From Lepidostoma basale (taxonomy: Eukaryota; Arthropoda; Insecta; Trichoptera; Lepidostomatidae), in the NCBI GenBank assembly GCA_022606425.2, contig JAHDVF020000441.1, positions 868,001 through 932,000 of the forward strand: a DNA stretch of 64,000 nucleotides, written 5' to 3'. The position numbers were made by a program, and so were the translations under genes. The notes beneath the pieces were generated by a model that was given only the letters and a program-made list of their open reading frames with translations, did not search any database and was not told where the DNA came from. This document shows, piece by piece, positions 33,796 through 45,600 of this stretch; the stretch's first letter is position 1, and each line of letters begins with the position of its first letter.

Positions 33796-33905
33796 AACAT
33801 TATGCACTCCTGATACTTATTCATAATTAACTTAAGCTATTTCTATTCTTATTTATTAATCAAATCTTCCTATTGTTATTCTAGCTTAATATTATTATTA
33901 TTTAT

Positions 33906-33911
33906 AATAAA
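33906..33911 (+). promoter_or_regulatory. Candidate poly(A) signal of the calponin-family gene
   Basis: AATAAA 111 bases after the stop codon. Confidence 0.5.
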
Positions 33912-34555
33912 TCTGTTCTATTTTACACATTGACAGTACACTTTTTGACTTTTTTTTTAAGTTGATTAATATTTGAATGAACATAAAACATCTGCAGCAT
34001 GATGAACATTTGGCACCATTACTCGAATGCCGTGACACCAAAACGACATCTATTGAATATGATTAAAATCGTACACTTATTGGTATGGAATCTTACATAA
34101 CGAGTTAAAACACTGGCCATTACCCACGAAACAATGCAACACAAGCTGTCAATGCGCACGCGCCTACATGCCTGTATTATATTACGCTTTCCTATATATA
34201 TGTATATATGAACAAAACTATCATACTTAAAATGAAATTATGTATTTATTATATATTTTCATCATTATATATCATTATTTAACATATTTTAAAACTAAGA
34301 TCGATTTTCCAACAAAACTTACTAACAGTATTAAAAAAACACGTTTACACTTTACGTACAATTACACTACACACATCACGGTATTTTCAAAAAACTAAAC
34401 ACACTTTTGTGATACACATATTATCTCTCCTGCACGCGTGAAGCACAAACGCATGAAAAAATGACACACAAAATTAAAATACTACACTATTTTCAAAATT
34501 ATTCTCGCATCTGCAAAACTGATACACTAAATAAATTAACACACGCACAAAACAC

Positions 34556-34559
34556 AATT

Positions 34560-34599
<40 letters not shown>

Positions 34600-35145
34600 A
34601 ATAATCAAATACACACACACTCATATAAATAAACAAACGCACACACACGCACGCCCACACACACACACATAAATAAACAAATACACACACACATGATGAT
34701 GTCACACACACGCGCACATACACATAATTAAAATAATACACGCACACACACACATAAATGAACGAATACACTCATACACACACATGCACACACATACACA
34801 CACGCGTATACACACACATACACACGCGTATACACACAAACGCGTACAACACAAAAACACATACATCACACAAACACATACGAGTACATCACCAAAACAC
34901 ATATATCACAAGAAACATCCCAACAACACATACATCACAAAAAAACATATCACAAAACACAACAAAAACACATACATCACAAACAATATGAACACAACAG
35001 AAACATGTACTTTACATTACAAAAACACTCACATCCTAAAAACACATACACAAAATCCAAGAACCCATACATCACAAAAATTCATGCATCACGAAAACAA
35101 ATACATCTCATAAACACACACCCACATACTTCCACACACACACAC

Positions 35146-35186
<41 letters not shown>

Positions 35187-35536
35187 CACAAACACGAACA
35201 CACAAACTCACAAACACGAACACACAAATCCACATACGAACACACACACACACACATACACACTTACACACAAACACGAACACACAAATCCACATACGTC
35301 CACACACACACACACACACATACTCGCACAGAGACGCGCACACACACAAACACACACACACACAAACACACAAACGAGCACATACACACACACTCACACA
35401 CACGCATATATACAAACACGAACATACATTCACTACAATCGTACATACGCCACAAAAAAAAATACAACGGATTACAAAACATACATATCACAACTATACT
35501 GCTAAAACATATATAACACAAAATAGATAACTTCAC

Positions 35537-35572
<36 letters not shown>

Positions 35573-35860
35573 AAAACACATACATAAATAAACCACGTGA
35601 ATGCCATAAACACCACCACTACACGCCTCCAAACCACCTACAAAAAAAAACATTCGCAATAAACACACCACATAAAAACACACACAATAAAAAAAACATA
35701 CACCACATAAAAATACACTTACAACACAAAAACACATCCAACACAAAAAAGCACACTTCACAGAAAACCACACAAACATTTACTTTAAGCCCACGTACGC
35801 CCACATACATACCATACGCATACACACACATATACGCACCCACACACATACACACCATTT
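34556..35860. repeat. 1.3-kb imperfect (CA)n low-complexity tract
   Basis: Almost continuous CA-rich DNA with pure (CA) runs at 34563-34596, about 35146-35182 and 35540-35570, interspersed with ATACACA, ACGCACA and AACACATACATCAC variants. The plus strand has very few G. All open frames here (up to 171 codons) are repeats of His-Thr or Cys-Val and are artefacts. Confidence 0.95.
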
Positions 35861-36519
35861 AAAAACTTAAGTCTACATAATTACTAATCTGAAATGTGTA
35901 ATATTCAAGTGCAGGTTATTTAATTAAATCAATATACATTATAATATTACGATTAAATTTACTATACAATATAAATTAAGAGTAATTGTTCAGCGTAAAA
36001 AAGTATGTATTTGATAAACAGTACATTATCTTAACCAATTTTTATATTGATCAATGTACAAATAATGTTTTCTAAATAAATTTGGATTATAAAGCAGTCA
36101 TATTTTTATTGAATAAAAAAATAGAACTGCAAAATGTTCAAGTGTTAAATTTATTAACCCCAACAGCTTTTACTTAAAAATGTACATAAATACTATGTTT
36201 TGCTTCCTCTGCCAATAATAATAAGTTTAAGCTATTAAATATTTTTAGCATTCCTTTAGTATTTCAGTCAATCGTCCTTTCAGAGACAACATAGAATTGA
36301 AAACCTTTAGCACTCGCCGTATGGTGATGGGTACCAAGTGACCACTGATGCGCGAGTTCATCTTTACTTGACTGTCGCGCGGGCAAGACGTGTGTACAAA
36401 CATTTCTTGAGTTTATTATATTGTATATTATTAGATGTTTAGTTCTCAACAAAACAGGTAATTATAAAAAAGTATAGCTTTCAGCTTATTTCAATTTAAA
36501 ACACGCATTTTAAATTGAT

Positions 36520-36772
36520 AATGATTTGCGATAGAGTAAGGATCTCAATAATAAAGGAGATATGCGAGGTCGAGAATATCGTTAGGTGGGAAGGTAAAGG
36601 AGAAGATGTAGATACTAGTATGCAAACGTGAGGAAAATGAATCCAGCCTGACTCCCCCACGAGGAGGACGACCTCTGGGCAGACCACCAAAGAGATGGAT
36701 CGACAGCTGGCAGTCGACCTCAAAGGAAGCCAATTCCCTTATGGCGGAGAAACAGGCACTAAGAAGAAGAAG
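36520..36772 (+). mobile_element. LINE 3' end with (GAA)n tail
   Basis: In broken frames it encodes the GRPPKRWIDSWQSTSKEAN-type terminus and ends AAGAAGAAGA. Related to 17640-17885. Confidence 0.75.
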
Positions 36773-37632
36773 ATTTTAACGGATTTTAATTGGAGTCTAG
36801 CACTATGGGTCATGGATGAATATATTTCGCCTTGCTATCGTATAATCCACCGTAAATTGAGTGTATTAACATAGGTATGTTTAAAATAAATAAATAAAAA
36901 TACCCAGAAAAATGGGTTTCGGTACTTTATTAATATTTTTATTTACTTATATTAATATTTTTTGTGAAATAAATACGAATAAATAATTTTAAAAAACGCA
37001 GAACAAAACGTTTAAATTTCGAACGAAGCATTAACTTTGTATTTGATTTGGTTGGTTTATGTTTTGTGTTCCTGATTTAGAGATAACATATTTTGAAACA
37101 AATAAATAAACATTTGAACGTTTTCCAAAACGAGATTCTTTGATGATAAAGGTGTCAAAGATTTGGTTCCTTAATTAGTCCCTTAAAATGTTATTTTTAG
37201 ATAGATTTTGGTAGACACGTAAAAAATCTTTTCGAAAAAAAAATGTAATAATGAAAATGTTATTATATTTTTGGTTTCATTACTAATTTTAGAATTTAAA
37301 ACGAAAATACGGTTATAAACATGTATTTGTACTGTTGCAAACATTACAAGAAAAATCAGTAAAAATTGCTTAAAAAATATAATAATGTAAGCACTAGATA
37401 CATTTTCATATTATATTGATGAAAACGTCTATTTCTAGAAAATTTACTATTGTTTCGCCTAGCTACAACATCAAATAAAATAATAAATACTAATTGTTAA
37501 TTATTGTATAATACAATGTTGTATAATTCTATTAAGAAATTAATATAAATGAAAACGTCCGTTTATAGAAGCTTTATAATATTATATTATGTAGTCACAC
37601 ACAAATTTAATAAAATTAACCAATATATAAAA

Positions 37633-37872
37633 TGACGACCTTCGTGGCAGAGTGATAAGAGCTCTGGCTGGCATACCGAAGGTCCTGGGTTTGATTCCCA
37701 GCGATGGCAGTGTGATTGTCAGACTGTCATTGATCTGGTGTAGAATTCTTGTGACAATAAAATGGCGATAGATTAGCTACCTATCACATGTCATGAAAAT
37801 CATTATAATAGTTAAAAAAATAAAATTGTTTACAGTAATAGGCTTCAAACTACTTGTTGTACACAAAAAAAA
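37633..37872 (+). mobile_element. SINE-1, tail variant b, full length
   Basis: ACGACCTTCGTGGCAGAGTG head, GGGTTTGATTCCCAGCGATG B box (one change), ATCACATGTCATGAAAATCA body, and a GTTTACAGTAATAGGCTTC tail ending ACTTGTTGTACAC. Confidence 0.85.
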
Positions 37873-37959
37873 GTTTATTAATCACAGAATTATAATTATT
37901 CTCTAAGCCAACTATTTTCGCTTGTACCGAAGCTTTTTCAATGCAATATAAAGACATAT

Positions 37960-38150
37960 TTTTAGTAATTAATTAATATGAATGAAAACGTCAGTTTTCT
38001 AGAAATTTTGTTGCATTTTATGGAAATGATATGTGTCGCTCTTCTAAGGCATTATTAAATGTGACGAAATTTCGGCTCGCTGCTGTTTATATGTTTTTTT
38101 TATTACTCTGATGAAGCTTGGGTACGAGCAAAACTAGTTGGCATCAAGTG
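37960..38150. repeat. CATG family 2 repeat joined to a CTAG-family hammerhead-like motif
   Basis: 37970-38065 is an arm of the 59180 element type. At 38108-38139, plus strand: CTGATGA, A, GCTTG-GGTA-CGAGC (5-bp stem with one G-T pair), AAAAC, TAGTT. Core changed only at G12 (A). Confidence 0.6.
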
Positions 38151-38194
38151 TAATTACAATTACGTTGGTAATAAACAAAGTGCAAAATTTATTT

Positions 38195-38556
38195 CTTACG
38201 AACGATGAAATAAGAAAGAAATGTAAGGCAGATGACTGCATCATGGATAAAATTAAAAAAGGATCCCTGAGATGGTTTTTACATATGGGACGAATGAATG
38301 AGAGTTGAATGGTTAAAAAGTTGTACACAAGCAGCGTGAGTGGAAAAAGAAGCCGAGGACCACCGAGGAAAACATGGCATGACCAAATTAATCAATTACT
38401 AAAAGGCGGTCACATTCGAATTGATGTATGATGTACGATGCATGAATGTAGAGGAAGCCCGAGAGGTATGCCAGGACAGAGCATTGTGGCGATCCATCCT
38501 CTCTCCCTTCCCCTCCCGGGAAATGGCGTGATGCTTAGTTAGTTAGTTAGTTACTA
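38195..38556 (+). mobile_element. (TTAG)-LINE 3' end, degraded
   Basis: Contains the inverse-strand relatives of RCMNVEEAREICQ and TWHDQINQLLKGGH in broken frame, and ends GTTAGTTAGTTAGTTAC. Confidence 0.75.
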
Positions 38557-39099
38557 TAAATTTGAAATGTCTCACCAAATTATTGCTTTTTATGAAAATT
38601 TAAAACTTCTTGACTTTTTCACCAATATTAGGTATTTAATATGGAGTAATACATATTAAATCAAGAAATAATATAATAAATTAATATATATAATTTAATA
38701 AATATTGTACAAGAATATATTTGATCTGTAGTTGATCAGAATCAAACGTAAAATAAATATAATCTATAATGCATCTTGTAATAGACTTGGATGTGACTAC
38801 TAAGTGCAATTTACTCGATATTTCATGGACTGCATAAAATGCACTTTAAATGTACGTGAGTGCCTGTGGAGAAAGTTGGTGCAGCAATCAACCTCGCATG
38901 CAGGCGAATGAGTATGTGTAAGTCGGTACCTTCTGACTCTTCTTGTGTGCAATCCACGTGTGTTGAGAAAACGAATCAACTACTCGTTAAAGAAAAATCA
39001 ATTACGCATTAAAAAAAATCACTAAAACAAAACATTAAATAATTAATACGAATGAAAATGTCGGTTCTCTGGAAGTTTTATTTTATTTTATGTGAATGA

Positions 39100-39620
39100 C
39101 TTATTTCGCCTTGCTGAGGTATTTTCGATAAATAGGAACGTAAATTTGAAACTCCGCCAGAGAATGATCAAATGCTACGTGTGGTCTGTTTTATTGTACG
39201 GATGTGAAACGTGGACCTTGAAAGTTAACTCAATGAACAGACTGGAAGCATTTGAAATGTGGCTCCATCACCGAATGCTCAGAGTTCCCTGGACAGACTA
39301 GTTACCAATACTGAAGTCCTGAGGCGAGCTAGAGTTGACAGGGAACTGTTATGAATTATCAAGATTCGAAAGATCTCACATCTGAGTCATATACTGCGTT
39401 GGGAAAAGTACTACCTTCTCCAACTGATATTGGAGGGAAAAATTGAGGGACGCCGAGGGCTCGGAAGGAGACAAATGTCCTGACTGCGAAACGTGAGGGA
39501 GTGGACCGGTATCCGAAGTGTGGAGAAGCTGTTCCGAGCGGCGCAGGACAGGGACAGGTTCGCTGAGGTGATCGCTAACGTTGGGGGGACCCCACAGGGC
39601 ACTTGAAGAAGAAGAAGAAT
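39100..39620 (+). mobile_element. LINE reverse-transcriptase end with (GAA)n tail
   Basis: LKLRQRMIKCYVWSVLLYG, then CETWTLKVNSMNRLEAFEMW and HHRMLRVPWTD, then a stop. Broken-frame remains of the usual C-terminus follow to CACTTGAAGAAGAAGAAG. Paralogous to 5180-5686 but reaching the 3' tail. Confidence 0.85.
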
Positions 39621-40040
39621 GTATTTTCAATTTCTGGACGAGGAGCGCCCTTGAAGTGAATCTCTCACGAAAATGGCGCTATCAAAATCATCATCAAATG
39701 TGATAAAAAAAAATCACAAATATTTGATCATGTTTCTTCAACAAAACTTCTAGAAATCGTCTCCATTCAAGACGTCTTCAGTCATTGTTAAAGAAACAAT
39801 TAACTGCATATTAACTTTGGCAATTAATCAATTAGTGATATTGGCTAAATTAATGAGTATTAATAATATTCTTCCTATGCAAAATTAAAAAATCTTTTAT
39901 TAATAGAACATAAATTTTTCATCCCTGTTATGCGATATAAAAATAAACTTTTTATTTTATTTCATGCTTAAAAGCCTCTGTAAGGTTTCTGTTTTTGTAA
40001 CACACTTTATTGACAAATTAATTTTTATTTTAAATGCTAA

Positions 40041-40072
40041 TCGGTTTCGTTATTATCCTAATCATCAGAACG
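40041..40072 (-). repeat. Isolated hammerhead-like motif
   Basis: Minus strand: CTGATGA, U, a weak TTA...TAA stem, C, GAAAC, CGATT. The two core boxes are intact but helix II and helix III are poor. ATCGAAACCGGTTGG at 40212-40226 is another fragment. Confidence 0.4.
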
Positions 40073-40798
40073 ATTACTAAAGCCAATAGCTTCATTTATG
40101 AAAAAAAATGTTACTAAGCAACTTTACAACCATTAAACCAATTTTCCACTCTTCGCGCAACATAAATGGAAATTACATTTTTCTTTAACGCCATAACTCC
40201 AGTACCTAATCGCCCTAGTATCGAAACCGGTTGGAGTATCAGTGATAGAAACAAAATTAACTACAAATCGAAGTATAACAAACATATGATGTTTGTATGG
40301 TTTAAAGAAGGCCGTTAAAACTGCATAACATTAATTAAAATGAATTAACACTCTTCTGCGGGATATGTATTACTACATTCTGTGCGGCCTAGTGCGGTAT
40401 ATGTTTTGCTACATATTATATCAGCTGAGAGTGATGAGCTGATGGAAGCATACTAAGTGCAAAGCATAGTAGGTGTACCACTGTAGAATATATTTTAAGT
40501 AAAGCGTCGTCTGTTGAGTGTGACTAAATACAATACAATAAACGGGGATAAAGGAATTTGTTTTACAAAGTAAAACTTTATCATGTATGTACTTCCGATT
40601 TATTACACATATACCTGCTGCTGACTATTTACAGAGATAACTGTTTCACCAATATCGTACGAAAATTATTTATTATATTATACAATTATAAAATTTACCA
40701 TAAACTTTTAGTGTGCTTAAATCTCGTGCAAATATAACTAACAATTTAAAATGAACTATTTATGTTTATACACGTATAATATAAAACATACTCGTACA

Positions 40799-41081
40799 TA
40801 TGTTTTCGTTAAATCGCATTCCAACAATGTTTCCTACAGACGTAAGAGGAATAGCCATTAGAGCTGAACCTCTGTAAGCCAGAAAATCCAAGTCCAAGTC
40901 CTCTTCGTTGCTTTTATCATTAGGGTGTTCACAATTTTTTATGGGCATCAGGGATAAGGGGATAATGGGATTCATCTCAATTCTACCTAGTTTAGAAGAC
41001 AAATCGCCTTCAAAATAGAATAACTTCGAAGTGCTTTTGTTCAGCAATGTGGGGCATAAAATTAAATTTGTCCCCAAACTC
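40799..41081 (-). CDS. Candidate exon, unrecognised protein
   Basis: Minus-strand open frame of about 100 codons between a possible acceptor (CAATAG) and a GTATGT donor, in an otherwise A+T-rich gap. The translation has normal composition: LGTNLILCPTLLNKSTSK, FYFEGDLSSKLGRIEMN, an acidic stretch EEDLDLDF, then RGSALMAIPLTSVGNIVGM. There is no good start codon and no partner exon was found. The family is not recognised. It may be a fragment of an unknown element or a genuine internal exon. Confidence 0.25.
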
Positions 41082-41797
41082 AGCTATTGCTATAGCAATA
41101 ACATATCTCAGTATTACTAGTTTGTAAATACATCATGTGATAACAGTTTGAAAAAGCGTACCTAGAAACACCATGATACTATACATGAAAAGTGAAAAGG
41201 CTATAGAAGTATTAAGATAGAAAAGTGTGGATGTACAATATATCTGTCTATTTGCTCAACTAGAGAAAGGGTAAGTCGGTTATTAAGATACTCACATTCG
41301 TATATATTTTATGAAATATTAGTTTTAATTTTTATTATATTGAATTGAAAATATTCTTCACGAATTTACAAATGTTGTGTAATCTTGATACACATTTACT
41401 TATGACATATCTTTAACCCGAATCTTCATTTTATTTTAAGAATAGTGTGACCACACGAAAACCACTAATAAACATTTTACTCGGTTATAAATAATAACGT
41501 ATTTACGAGTCAACGGTGTGTTGATATATTTCTAACATCCTCTTCTGTTATGAGTTGACAGTTAAATGTGAAAACAACCAATATATCTAAAAGAATAAAC
41601 TTACGTTTATAAAATATATAAACCTCTCAGAATAATGTAGAGAAAGTTTTTTTTTATATCAGTCACTCGAATAGGCAATTTTTTTATTTACATTACTTTA
41701 TATAAAAAACATATATATGAAATCGCATCATTTGATCGAAATTTTTACATATCTGCAAGATTCATGTGTTCAGAGATAGTTTGTTTATTTAACAACC

Positions 41798-42205
41798 GGG
41801 CGGTGGTCTAAGGCACAGAACGCTTGACTCCTGTTCCATGGGACATGGGTTCAAGCCCGGACCCAATCAGATTTCTAACTAACTAACTAACCATCACCCT
41901 GTCTCGCCGAAGGAGTAGAAAGAAATAATGTACCGCCACACTGTTCTTTCCTGACATACTTCTCTCGCTTCGTCAACATTTATACACCGTGTCATACACG
42001 CACCTCTATTTCTCCGACTCCTTACATGGCTGACATTAAATATTTGATTTATTTTATCGTACCAAGTTTCATCGGTATTCCTGTATTTCTAGTTCAATTT
42101 GCATCGTTAACATGTACTTTCTTAATAATTCATTCATTCTTTAATTTTTTTATTCATAATAATGAGCTATTTTCTACTCATCATGAAGATTGTAAAAAAA
42201 ATCTA
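41798..42205 (+). mobile_element. SINE-2 interrupted by a (TTAG)-LINE
   Basis: The head 41798-41875 (GGGCGGTGGTCTAAGGCAC, then GGGTTCAAGCCCGGACCC) is separated from its tail (AATAATGAGCTATTTTCTAC, from about 42157) by an inverted LINE end, 41879-42155. The LINE starts TAACTAACTAACTAACCATC and carries the SPSGETG...VEEA region on the minus strand. The 7090-7232 copy shows the uninterrupted arrangement. Confidence 0.8.
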
Positions 42206-42668
42206 TAACTATTTACTAAAATCCTTGGCAGTAGTTTTTTTAATACTTAAAAAATATCTAATTAATCTGTATATAAATAATTTATTTATAAAAAAATGTT
42301 ACTTGTATGTTATTCCAGGGGTGTATTCGCGCACAATTGAGTTGTTTAAATTTTAATGGATTTCGAAGTACACCTCTGCAGTTCCTATATGCAATTTCAA
42401 TAGAGGTTGTATTACACTATGATGTAATGTTCCACAATTCCACGCCAGTAAACGACGCACTGCAACTGGACAAAACCTGATGTTAGTAAACTCTAAGCAT
42501 TCCTCGCAACAGGGTGACTTTCTAAGGAACGGCCACTGTAAACGGAGAATATTGAATTGAAATGTAAACAAAGCTTAATTGCATTTTGGTTCATTGTCTA
42601 AATAAGGCGCACTGGACGAAATAACGGCAGTGCTAAGTTCTGCATAGTTTCGGCAAACAGAGTACAAA

Positions 42669-45600
42669 ATGTTTATTCTTCAGTTGACATGTGTGTTTTT
42701 AATTCTGTCATGCTCCAAGGCTAGTGAAAAATATTTAAGAGAAAAACGTAAGTAGTAACCTATTTAAGAATATATTAAAGTATACAAAGTGTACTCTTAT
42801 GCGTTCCTGGTATTATATTATATTTTACCTGTACTCAATAGATGCCTTTAATATTAATAATGTTTGTAATGTCTGTTGAAATAATAAACTGATTTGACTG
42901 TCATACTTTTAAAAGTTTTAATTTTGAAGCAATGTTATTATACGTTTCACAGTTCATTTTTATGAGATCGTCACGACAGCTGTTTCGCCGACCTATGTTA
43001 GCATCATCAGGTATTACAAACAACTTGTTGGCGAAACAGCTGTCGCGACAATTTCATAAAAATAAATTGTAATACGTATAAAAACAGTGTTTCAAAATTA
43101 AAACATATAATAATGTTGAAGTTGTATTTCGGCCAAAACAATGATTTATCATTCTTACATTGTTAAACGAATATCTTTTGGTTAAATTTTCAGCAAACTA
43201 TATCAAAACGTGCTACAAAAGCAGTCCGCACTTTGGAGATTGTTCTAGGGAGGCTGTGCAAGGAATTTTCGATAAATTAAATGAAGGTAAAATATGATAT
43301 CTTTGAACCCCCTTACCGAAAAATCTACCCCAAAAAATTATACATGTATTTTATATTTTAACAGTAGTGTAGTTTTATACTAAAAACAAAACAACTTTAC
43401 TGCACTTTTATTCCGTTGACATAATATTGTAATGGAACAAAAGCTTGGTGTATTTTACTTATGTATGGAATGGTATATGTGAAGGTTGAAAGTAGAATAA
43501 ATAGAAATGAAATCGAGAAGAAGAATTTGAAGAAAAACGATGTATGATAGAATACCGAACGAAGAAATGTGGAAGGAATGTAAAGCAAATGCTTAAGTCT
43601 TAAGTAAAAATAATAAAGAGTCACTTTGACGGATTGAATATATGGATATCATGTATTAGAAAATAATCCTTAAAATATATGTGCAAGTAGTGTGAATGAA
43701 ATAAAAAGTTGAGGAAGGCTGATGAAAATATGGCATTACCAAATTAATACGTGATCTTGTTCGAAGTCAGAAACATCGCCATCGTATAGGTAACGTGCGT
43801 ATCACGGTGTAGAAGTGTACAGATAACTCAAAAGGTATATCGGGATAGATATAGCGTGATAATTAGTTAATAACGTATTATAAAATTACAAATATCATTA
43901 AATAAAAATTCAATTTATTGTCTCTTAAACAATGATGTAAAACTCCGTATCAAATAATTAATAAAAATTTAATACAACATTTGATAATGCTTTAGAGAGC
44001 CGAAACATATCAATCACATAAAAATAATAAAAGTTCTAGAAAACAAACGTTTTCATTAATATAAATATCAAAAAAAAAAATTCTGCCATTTGATTTGTAA
44101 CCAGTTTTAGACCGATTATTCATACCAATATTTTTTTGTATTTCGGTTGGCACGAACAATATCGAAACCGGTTAGAAACGTGTATAAGTACTGAATCATG
44201 TTTTGGTGAAGTTGTGTATTATCGTTTAGAAAATAACATAAACGGTTTAAAATAAAATTGTACAAAATCGGAAAATTCATCATATTAGTAAAAATGGCGC
44301 TCTATAAATTATCCAATTTATTATTATATTATATTATCATGTCATATAAATATAAAATAAGTAATATCTTAATAAATAACATAAAAATACAATACTTTTT
44401 TAATGCGTTATCTCTTATAATATGATAATATAACGTAAATAAGTAACTTACTAACCATCATTAAGATCACCCGGAAGGGTAGGTACAGAGGATGGACCAC
44501 CATACTGCTATCTCCTGACGTACCTCTCGAGCTTCCTCTACATCATACCTCATGATGATGTAGAGGAAGGTCGTCCTCGGCATGTTTTTCTACTCACACT
44601 GCTTCTTCTTTCATTCATTCGTTCCATTTGTCCAAACCATTTCAAGGATCCATTTTAATGTTACATTTGACGCATTCATCCACTTTACATTTCTTCCTTA
44701 TTTCGTATTCGATATTCTAACATATATAATAATTAAATAAAACGATGTTTTTTCAATACTTCCACTTTTATCTTTATTTCGACAGCGATCGGTTGTGCCA
44801 GGCTCGCTGGCATCGACAGACTGGTTGTATTATTTATTGTTTTTCAGCACATTATTCTCAGTGATATCACTCATCCTTCTTTTGCCAGCTCCATGTTTCA
44901 CTTTCATACATAAGGGTTTAAAGTTCGTCTTCAAAATTCGTTCGGATACAAATAATTTAATGTAATTGTTCTTCTAAAAATTGTGTTTGACAATATCTGT
45001 ATAATTTTACACAATTTTAAGTAACTAAAAAAAACTAACCATCACGCCATTTCCCCGGAGCGGTGAGAGGATGGATAGCCAAACTCCTCTGTTCTGGCAT
45101 ACCTCTCGAGATTCCTCTACATTCATACATCGTACCATGCACTTTGATTAATTTGGTCATGCCATGTTTTTCTCGGTCGTCCTCAGCTTCTTTTTCCACT
45201 CACGCTGCTTGTGTACAACTTACCCAATTTTAATAGGATAAATCTACAAATTAATTTTAAGGAAATCAACAAATTATTCTTGCAAAATATGTTTTATTAT
45301 AAGGAATACCGGAGATTTCACTACCCCGATTGGATCCTTTAAAAATACCCAAAATCAGAATACTTCAAGGGGAAGGACCTGTCAGTGTAAATGCCGCACT
45401 TGATGACGTCACAGTTAAAGGATTTGGTAACACTACAGTTCTTATCAGTGAGTAAGTGAAAATAAGCTTTATCCAATATATGTTTTAGACATTATTTTCG
45501 CATGCAATTAATGTACAAATATCGAGAAGAGTGACACTAATAATGTGTGAAGGGTGATTTAAAAGAATCTCTTGACGCCGAGAGGCATATAGGTTGGCTT

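Noticed and set aside
35005..35779. Open frames of 114-171 codons rich in His-Thr or Cys-Val
   Set aside because: Produced by the (CA)n tract read in different frames; no real protein composition.
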